Source of the DNA: an uncultured Eubacteriales bacterium
GTDB taxonomy: Bacteria > Bacillota > Clostridia > Oscillospirales > Oscillospiraceae
Length of the DNA stretch: 36,142 bases
NCBI GenBank assembly: GCA_900549645.1
Contig: URPD01000014.1
Location: 1-36,142 of the forward strand
Direction of reading: 5' to 3'
Positions within the stretch are counted from its first letter, which is position 1, and each line of letters begins with the position of its first letter. A model generated the notes under the pieces. It searched no databases and had not been told where the DNA came from. It worked only from the letters and a program-made list of their open reading frames with translations. Positions 31,398-36,142 of this stretch are shown piece after piece. A program made the position numbers and the translations under genes.

Positions 31398-31781
31398 TCA
31401 CAACGTATCCAGCAGCGCCGTAAGATACTTATCAGTCATGGACAGGAAGATAAACGCATCTATCAGCCCATCCCTTTTGGCGGCCTTGACCTGCTCTGCA
31501 AGCTCCTTATCCGCCCGCTCCTCGACGGTGAGAATGATCTTACAGTCGGGACAATTCCTTTTCACCTTGCTGCGTACCTCCATGCGCTCGGACAGTCTCC
31601 ACGGAGTGTAGCAGGTGACCTCCATCAAAAGGACGCTCGGCATATGCGTTTTGCAGATATCCGCCGTAAGACTCGGCTCCTCGGCGATAACGACCTGCCA
31701 GTTGTCAAGCTCCTGCAAAAGCGCCCGCTCCATCTGCCTTGCATACAAGGTGCTCTGCATATCCAAAACTATTCTTTTCAC
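31398..31781 (-). CDS. Stand-alone pseudo-receiver protein
   Basis: A 127-residue protein whose pattern of strands and helices follows a CheY-like receiver (KRIVLDMQ ... VVIAEE ... PSVLLMEVT ... CKIILTVEE ... IDAFIFLSM). At the phospho-acceptor position, after LLM, there is Glu instead of Asp, and the conserved Lys-Pro near the end is missing; the first strand has Asp-Met in place of the acidic pair. It therefore probably cannot be phosphorylated. There is no output domain. The start is GTG with GGAGGTG and AAGGAG upstream. It is the first gene of the envelope operon and lies just after a two-component cluster. A role as a protein-protein switch is inference. Confidence 0.65.
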   Translation of the reverse strand: MKRIVLDMQSTLYARQMERALLQELDNWQVVIAEEPSLTADICKTHMPSVLLMEVTCYTPWRLSERMEVRSKVKRNCPDCKIILTVEERADKELAEQVKAAKRDGLIDAFIFLSMTDKYLTALLDTL

Positions 31782-31826
31782 TTCTCCTTCGTCACCTCCG
31801 CTTTTGCTTAAACTTTCACATTAATA

Positions 31827-31871
31827 ATTATAGCGGCACTCTCCCCTTTTGTCACTGACACTTGTGTCAGT
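31827..31871 (-). promoter_or_regulatory. Promoter and palindromic operator of the envelope operon
   Basis: On the minus strand GTGACA (31850-31855) and a perfect TATAAT (31827-31832) are 17 bp apart. A perfect palindrome, ACTGACAC-TT-GTGTCAGT (31854-31871), overlaps the -35 by two bases and extends upstream, the position expected for an activator that touches RNA polymerase. The NarL-type regulator encoded next door is the obvious candidate. Confidence 0.72.
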
Positions 31872-31959
31872 ATGTTGTGGATTTTGCTCATAAGCTCAAA
31901 TTTATCTCGCCGTGCTTCAGCATATAGCATAAATATCTCGTTAAAAATCGTAGGAATTG

Positions 31960-31998
31960 CCGAAAAATAAGCTCCCGAGAATTTTTTTCTCGGGAGCT
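31960..31998 (-). terminator. Terminator of the two-component operon
   Basis: A perfect 12-bp stem (31970-31981 with 31987-31998), A5 loop on the minus strand and a TATTTTT tail, starting six bases after the response-regulator stop. It insulates the sensor operon from the promoter of the envelope operon. Confidence 0.85.
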
Positions 31999-32003
31999 CA
32001 AGC

Positions 32004-32645
32004 TTATTCTGTCTCGCCGTCGTCAAGCGTCGTGACGACAAGCTTATTTTCAATTGCCACGGTGGTCAGCTCTTCCTTGTTCTTAAAGCCGCCTATCCTC
32101 ACCATCTCGGCGATATTATAACGCACGCCGCTCACCGAGAGATTGAACTTCTCCGCAATCTCGCGGTAGGTATAGCCCTTTATAAAGTCGCGCAGAATTT
32201 CTATCTGGGCGGGGGTAAAATCCTCGGACATACACCTTTTCATCTCGACGGAGGGAGAAAAGCTCGGAAAGACCCGCTCCCCCGCCATCGTGCGGCGTAT
32301 CACGTCCATAATCGCATCCGTGCCGTGGTCCTTATACCACAGGCTGTCCGCGCAGCCGCGTCTTGCCTGCTGCAAGACCTCGGGGTCTACAAGGGAGGTG
32401 ACGATAAGCACCTTGATATTCGGATACGCCTCCCTTATGCGCTTGCCGGCGGCAAGCCCGGAATGCTTGTGCAGCGTCAGCACATCCATGAGCACAAGGT
32501 CGATGCCCCCCTGACCGCATAGTCCTTCCGCCTCGAATGCGTCCCGCACGGCGGCGACGATGCGTATATCCTCTTCCTCGGAAAAGCGCTCGACAAAATG
32601 CCTTTGTATATACAGGTCGTCCTCGACAAGCAGGGTGTTAATCAT
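32004..32645 (-). CDS. Response regulator, NarL/LuxR family
   Basis: A 213-residue regulator. The receiver (1-~120) has the acidic pair Asp9-Asp10, phospho-acceptor Asp54 (VLMDV), a switch Thr/Ser in VTSL, and Lys in WYKD. The DNA-binding domain (~145-195) has LTPAQIEILRDFIKGYTYREIAEKFNLSVSGVRYNI, which is a LuxR-type helix-turn-helix. It overlaps the histidine kinase gene by eight bases and is likely its partner. Dimers of this type bind palindromes, which fits the operator at 31854-31871, 130 bp further along the same strand. Confidence 0.9.
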   Translation of the reverse strand: MINTLLVEDDLYIQRHFVERFSEEEDIRIVAAVRDAFEAEGLCGQGGIDLVLMDVLTLHKHSGLAAGKRIREAYPNIKVLIVTSLVDPEVLQQARRGCADSLWYKDHGTDAIMDVIRRTMAGERVFPSFSPSVEMKRCMSEDFTPAQIEILRDFIKGYTYREIAEKFNLSVSGVRYNIAEMVRIGGFKNKEELTTVAIENKLVVTTLDDGETE

Positions 32646-33897
32646 AGTCCTCGTTCTCCTTTCCCGGCAGGTTCAAAATCAGCGCGAAGGCCGGAGAGTG
32701 CGATATCCTCATCTCGCCGCCCGCCGCCTCCACACTGCGGCGCAGACCGGTCAGTCCGCTGCCCTCGGTGACGGCGTTCCTCGGCTTTTCGCCGTTATTG
32801 CTTATAGTCACGGTGTATATCTGGGCGTAGTTTTTAATGTCTACCCTCACCTCATTGCCCTTTGCGTGGCGGATGCAGTTTGTCACACATTCCCGCACCG
32901 CCTGCACCGTCAGCGCCTCGACCCGCGTCCCGCTCGGAAGATAGCCGGACAGCAGCACTCTTACGCCAAGCCCTGCGGAGCTTTGAATGACCTTCTGTAT
33001 GCTGTCGTCAAACTCGGGGCGGCTGCCGGAGAGCACCGCGACCGCCTCCTTGAGCGATTTCAGCTTTTTCTCCGTCTCCTCGCCGCTGTTCATGATATCC
33101 TGGATACTCAAAAGGCTCCTGCCCATGCTGTCATGTATATAGACCTTGAATTGCAGGCTCTCCTTTTCGCGGATATCGTCCGCCATGCGCTCATGCATTT
33201 TTTGCAGTCTTGCGTTTGTTTTCTTGAGCTTCTCGTTTTCGCGGGCAAGCTGCTCGTTCATCTCCACCTGCTCCGTGACGTTTTGCGCCATGAGCTGATG
33301 CCAGCCGCTCTCGCCGCCGACCGTAAGCCCGATATACTGAAAATTATATACGCAGCCGTCCGAAAAGCGCAGCTTTCCGTCGGGCAGGCGCGTCACCGTC
33401 TCGGGCGGCGCGTCCAGCGCCCGTGTAAGCTCCTCCATCATCTGCGGATAGCCGCCGGTGAGCTGATTTGCCAGAATACGAAGCTTATTATTGCACAGGA
33501 TTATGCGCCCCGTGGGATTTGAAAAGCATACTCCCATGGGCACGTCGTTTGTCGCCTCCACGATGGACGCTGCGGACAGCGTCGCCGCCGCGCGTCTTCT
33601 CTCCATCGGAAAGTCTATGGCGATATGCTCCGCCGACAAAAGCACGACTATTGCAACCACCGTCCAGGGTATGTGCTCCGCTATCTCGCTCGGCGGCACG
33701 TCATGCCGTTCGCGCGCAAGGAAAAGCAGGAGCAGGAAATTCAGCGTAAGCATAATGCTCGACACAAGGCAAAGCTGCCCCGGCGCACGGTGCGAGATTT
33801 TCTCAATGAGCAGATACAGCTCCGCAAGCAGCATTACAAAGAGCAGTAATTGCAGAAGATTTTGATAAAAAAGCGATATGCCGGAAAATACCGTCAT
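32638..33897 (-). CDS. Sensor histidine kinase (NarX/DesK-like)
   Basis: A 419-residue kinase. About three helices lie at the N-terminus (10-32, 42-62, 78-96), then a PAS-like domain (~108-205), a coiled coil (~210-250), the dimerisation/phospho-transfer region with the His-Asp pair at 255-256 (YIHDSMGRSLLSI) and an ATPase domain. The ATPase domain has an N-box (RECVTNCIRHA, Asn340) and a Gly box (EGSGLTGLR). The HD motif and the order fit kinases that pair with NarL-type regulators. It overlaps the genes on both sides, by four and eight bases, in a three-gene operon. Confidence 0.88.
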   Translation of the reverse strand: MTVFSGISLFYQNLLQLLLFVMLLAELYLLIEKISHRAPGQLCLVSSIMLTLNFLLLLFLARERHDVPPSEIAEHIPWTVVAIVVLLSAEHIAIDFPMERRRAAATLSAASIVEATNDVPMGVCFSNPTGRIILCNNKLRILANQLTGGYPQMMEELTRALDAPPETVTRLPDGKLRFSDGCVYNFQYIGLTVGGESGWHQLMAQNVTEQVEMNEQLARENEKLKKTNARLQKMHERMADDIREKESLQFKVYIHDSMGRSLLSIQDIMNSGEETEKKLKSLKEAVAVLSGSRPEFDDSIQKVIQSSAGLGVRVLLSGYLPSGTRVEALTVQAVRECVTNCIRHAKGNEVRVDIKNYAQIYTVTISNNGEKPRNAVTEGSGLTGLRRSVEAAGGEMRISHSPAFALILNLPGKENEDYD

Positions 33898-35582
33898 CTG
33901 CCCTCACCCCCTGTTCCGAGCGTGAGCAGGCAGGTCCATTCGCCCTCGTCATTGTCAAGCTCCGCGCCGGGATAATCCCGCGCAAGCGCCGAAAGCTCCG
34001 CCTCGCACTCCAGCGTCACGGCGATGCGCCGCCTTCCTCCGATGCGCGAGATGCGGACATTGACCGAGCGCAGGCTGTCGAGCGCCGCCTCTATCACGTC
34101 CTCAAAGAAATCATACAGCGCCGTGGCCTCCGAGCCGTCCAAAAGCTCCGTCTCCGCAAAATAGAAGCTGTGGCTGACGTCCAGCAGCTCCAGCGTCTTC
34201 ATCGACTCACGAAACGCGGAGCGCAGCTCCTCGGCGGGAATTCGATAGTCCTTATAGTTCGACAGCGCCAGATGCTTGCGCCGTTTGATAAAGCTGCATA
34301 GCACGGCGATTTTTGCAAGTATGCGGCGGGCGCTCTCCGAGCCCTTGTCCCCGCTCTGCTGATATTCCTTTACAAGCGCCGCAATGCCGTCGATTTGCTT
34401 TTGGGTCACGGATTGCAGCAGGTCATAGAGCCGGTTTTGCTCCTCTATCTCCTTGCGCACCTTCTCCCGCTCATACTCATAGCGCAGCAGCTCATTGCGG
34501 TCCTTAAGCTCCTCCTGCAAATCCCCCAGCTCCTCGGCGAGGGCGATAAGCTCCGCGTTATCTTCCGTCCACACGGCGTAGCCGCCGCTGACGGGCATCG
34601 TATGCAGTACCTTGCCGTCGTCAAGGCGCAGCGGCGCTTTCTCGGCGGCGCGTATCCTCTCCTCGGAAAAGCTCTCCGCGTCCGTGGCAAGGAACTTTAC
34701 CTTAAAATTGCGGTCGGTGATTTGCGCGGAGCAGCCGTTCACCGCCTCAAAAAGCTCTCCGTAATGCGAATTGGATTGAATAAGCCCGAACTGAATACAG
34801 CCCTCGAGCGTCGCGGCACAAAGTAGGCTCTGCACCACGGTCATATCCCCGAAGAAGAGGAAAAACCACTTGAAGTCGAAGCCGTACATCCCGAGATACA
34901 AAAACGACAGCGCCAGCGGGATCGCGGGAAGCCATGCAAGCCGCCGGTTCCACGGCAGACGGCACTTTTTCAGCAGCATTGCAAAGGCCGTCACGGAGCT
35001 TATAAGCTCCCACGCCGTAACGAGGACAAAGCCGAAGCCGTAGCTATAGTCGTTGTTCCACTCCATGAAGGACTGCTCCGCCGGGAACTTGAAAACAAAC
35101 TGATGCAGATCGTTTGTCATGACGAGTAAAAACAGCAGCGCCGGAATTGTCCACAGCATAACGACGTGCTGCGGCAGGCGGTAATCGTCGCTCTTTCCGA
35201 TAGACAGCGCAACCATGAGCGCCGAGGTCGGCAAGGCGAGCAGCGGGAGATAGTACATATACCAGAGATAGCGCGGGGCGGGCGGCACGGTGAATATCAT
35301 AAATCTGAGCGAGCGGACAAATATCCAAAACACGATGAGCACCGCCGCGCCTATCATGTATTTCTGCACCTGCTTTTGCTGAATACGCATTTTCAGGGAA
35401 ATTCCCCACGCCATAAAAAGGCATAGATATATCATGCTCCGCAGCAGCGTCAGCGGGAGAATAAGCTCCTCCCGAAGTCTGAGCTCAAAGCCGAACTTGG
35501 TCGTTATGCGGCATAAATAGGCAAGCAGGATGGCGGCCGCCGCAAGAATGGCGGGAAAGCTATAGGACTTTTCTTTTCTCAT
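33894..35582 (-). CDS. 7TM sensor protein with degenerate kinase domain
   Basis: A 562-residue protein. The first ~260 residues hold seven or eight hydrophobic helices, as in the N-terminal 7TM module of some Gram-positive histidine kinases. A PAS-like section (~270-345), a long charged coiled coil (~345-400) and a region resembling a dimerisation domain follow. The last ~130 residues align with an ATPase domain, but the N-box Asn and the Gly boxes are missing and no phospho-acceptor His in an HD motif is evident. It is therefore probably not an active kinase but a co-sensor of the kinase encoded next, with which it overlaps by ATGA. GGGAGG lies 11 bases ahead of the ATG. Confidence 0.72.
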   Translation of the reverse strand: MRKEKSYSFPAILAAAAILLAYLCRITTKFGFELRLREELILPLTLLRSMIYLCLFMAWGISLKMRIQQKQVQKYMIGAAVLIVFWIFVRSLRFMIFTVPPAPRYLWYMYYLPLLALPTSALMVALSIGKSDDYRLPQHVVMLWTIPALLFLLVMTNDLHQFVFKFPAEQSFMEWNNDYSYGFGFVLVTAWELISSVTAFAMLLKKCRLPWNRRLAWLPAIPLALSFLYLGMYGFDFKWFFLFFGDMTVVQSLLCAATLEGCIQFGLIQSNSHYGELFEAVNGCSAQITDRNFKVKFLATDAESFSEERIRAAEKAPLRLDDGKVLHTMPVSGGYAVWTEDNAELIALAEELGDLQEELKDRNELLRYEYEREKVRKEIEEQNRLYDLLQSVTQKQIDGIAALVKEYQQSGDKGSESARRILAKIAVLCSFIKRRKHLALSNYKDYRIPAEELRSAFRESMKTLELLDVSHSFYFAETELLDGSEATALYDFFEDVIEAALDSLRSVNVRISRIGGRRRIAVTLECEAELSALARDYPGAELDNDEGEWTCLLTLGTGGEGR

Positions 35583-35618
35583 CTGCCGCAGCGCCTCCCT
35601 ATAATATACTTATAATAT

Positions 35619-35647
35619 ATAATAGCCGAAGCGAGGCGTTTTCGCAA
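35619..35647 (-). promoter_or_regulatory. Promoter of the sensor operon
   Basis: On the minus strand TTGCGA (35642-35647) and TATTAT (35619-35624) are 17 bp apart, ~35 bp ahead of the ATG at 35582. Confidence 0.55.
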
Positions 35648-35850
35648 TAAGTACATTGAATGAAAGTTTTCGGCAATTGAGTGGTTGATGCCTTCTTTTC
35701 TTCCACGCTACACAAGCAGCTAATGCCAACAGAGTTCATTTGCATTCCTCCCATCTGTGAATCGCAACCGGAATCCATCTTTTCTCATTGCCGATTCAAT
35801 CTATTGGGTGACGCGAACTCTATGGCTCAACCTGCTCAAATCGAACGCTG

Positions 35851-35931
35851 CAATAAGGGGATGACTGACAGTCTTTCAGTCGGACATGGAAGCCCAAGGA
35901 GTGATAGGTCAGCCAGTTGCTCCCCTTATTG
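35851..35931 (-). ncRNA. Structured RNA candidate (possible IS110 bridge-RNA loop)
   Basis: An 11-bp perfect stem, CAATAAGGGGA (35851-35861) with TCCCCTTATTG (35921-35931), closes a 59-base region that contains a smaller stem (GACTGA / TCAGTC near 35862-35879). A second region, around 35790-35845, can pair weakly. The layout, a long stem with a large internal loop ahead of a transposase start, is what is known for IS110 bridge RNAs. Strand and function are unproven. Confidence 0.4.
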
Positions 35932-35953
35932 TAGCTTAGGCATGAGACGGAAA

Positions 35954-35980
35954 GAAAGCCGGACTGGCTATCCGGCTTTC
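35954..35980. repeat. Short hairpin
   Basis: A perfect 10-bp stem GAAAGCCGGA / TCCGGCTTTC with a 7-base loop. Its right arm recurs in the loop of the terminator at 36039-36078 (12 shared bases, 35969-35980 and 36049-36060), suggesting local duplication. Confidence 0.6.
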
Positions 35981-36038
35981 CTGTCCAAATTTATTGTAAT
36001 AGCTGTGAATAAATCTATTGCTTTTAGCGGCGTCAAAA

Positions 36039-36078
36039 AAATAACGGGTATCCGGCTTTCACCAGATACCCGTTATTT
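36039..36078 (-). terminator. Terminator for a gene entering from the right
   Basis: A perfect 14-bp stem (36039-36052 with 36065-36078), 12-base loop and a T7 run on the minus strand. A leftward gene beyond the window edge must end near here; its coding part cannot be identified in the last 60 bases. Confidence 0.75.
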
Positions 36079-36142
36079 CGTTCCCAATCCCGCCTGACAG
36101 ATGCCATAATCGTAATTTTTAGAATTACTGTCTTATGAGCAC

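Larger units (their letters stand above)
35722..36030 (-). mobile_element. Probable 5' remnant of an IS110-family element
   Basis: Reading leftward on the minus strand, ~300 bp of structured non-coding DNA lead to GGGAGGAATGCAA, an ATG at 35739 and the codons for MNSVGI. That opening is the start commonly seen in IS110 transposases of gut Firmicutes (MNSVGIDVSKGKS); after Ile6 the match ends, the frame goes on for ~40 unrelated residues and stops in the promoter of the sensor operon. The rest of the element is missing. IS110-group elements carry a non-coding region before the gene that yields a bridge RNA. No ends can be defined, and the boundaries given are rough. This is an inference from recall, not an alignment. 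Confidence 0.4.

Noticed and set aside
35863..35879. ACTGACAGTCTTTCAGT, similar to the operator at 31854-31871
   Set aside because: Only 5-bp arms with a different spacing, and it is part of a larger hairpin in the mobile-element remnant; the likeness is probably chance.
35681..36097. A 138-codon open frame on the plus strand at the right end
   Set aside because: It reads through two perfect hairpins and a terminator, has no recognisable domain or ribosome site, and lies over the presumed IS110 5' region.

Overview
The window looks like the chromosome of an endospore-forming, anaerobic, gut-type member of the Clostridia (Oscillospirales-like). This rests on a spo0A orthologue preceded by several 0A boxes, a membrane-bound [NiFe] hydrogenase with its maturation genes, Gram-positive features (lipoproteins, a PKTGD-type sorting signal, strong GGAGG ribosome sites) and GC-rich coding DNA separated by AT-rich spacers. 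The species cannot be fixed from the sequence alone.

Region 1 (1-9335, all minus strand) is one long energy-metabolism operon. It is transcribed leftward from a promoter at about 9320 and reads hypF-hypC-hypD-hypE, then the hydrogenase subunits mbhK and mbhL, hypA, and then the Mrp-antiporter-like membrane module in the order E-F-G-MbhD-MbhE-B-C-D. The last gene is cut by the window edge. Together these encode a proton-reducing, ion-pumping Mbh/Ech-like group 4 hydrogenase and most of its NiFe cofactor assembly line. The small subunit (MbhJ), MbhM, the ferredoxin subunit and hypB are not visible and may lie to the left.

Region 2 (9521-12195) holds a sodium:neurotransmitter symporter-family transporter and a divergent LysR regulator whose promoters physically overlap. 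Region 3 (12222-18392, minus) is a probable four-gene operon: a beta-propeller-like lipoprotein, an ABC ATPase, a very large FtsX-type permease with an approximately 310-residue coiled coil, and a threonine-aldolase-family PLP enzyme. Region 4 (18393-20083, plus) carries a lipoprotein barnase-type ribonuclease with all catalytic residues, and spo0A. A headless TetR-family fragment follows on the other strand.

Region 5 (20683-31871, minus) is the most unusual part: a probable ten-gene operon for a cell-envelope system. It starts with a stand-alone pseudo-receiver domain. A CxxC-repeat surface protein, an SPFH protein with zinc ribbons, two small membrane proteins, a DUF4428-like protein, a DUF5067-like lipoprotein, a zinc-ribbon membrane protein, a duplicated-TPM protein and a sortase-type surface protein follow. 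The SPFH, zinc-ribbon and TPM trio matches the YdjI/YdjG/YdjH partners of PspA in Bacillus subtilis, but no PspA is present. The operon promoter carries a perfect 8+2+8 bp palindrome. Region 6 (31960-35647, minus), directly upstream, encodes a 7TM sensor with a degenerate kinase domain, a second histidine kinase and a NarL-type response regulator, the natural candidates to control that promoter.

The right end (35650-36142) has no intact gene. It holds strongly structured non-coding DNA leading into a ribosome site and six codons that look like the start of an IS110-family transposase, probably the 5' remnant of such an element, and a terminator for a gene beyond the window. No tRNA, rRNA or CRISPR array was seen.
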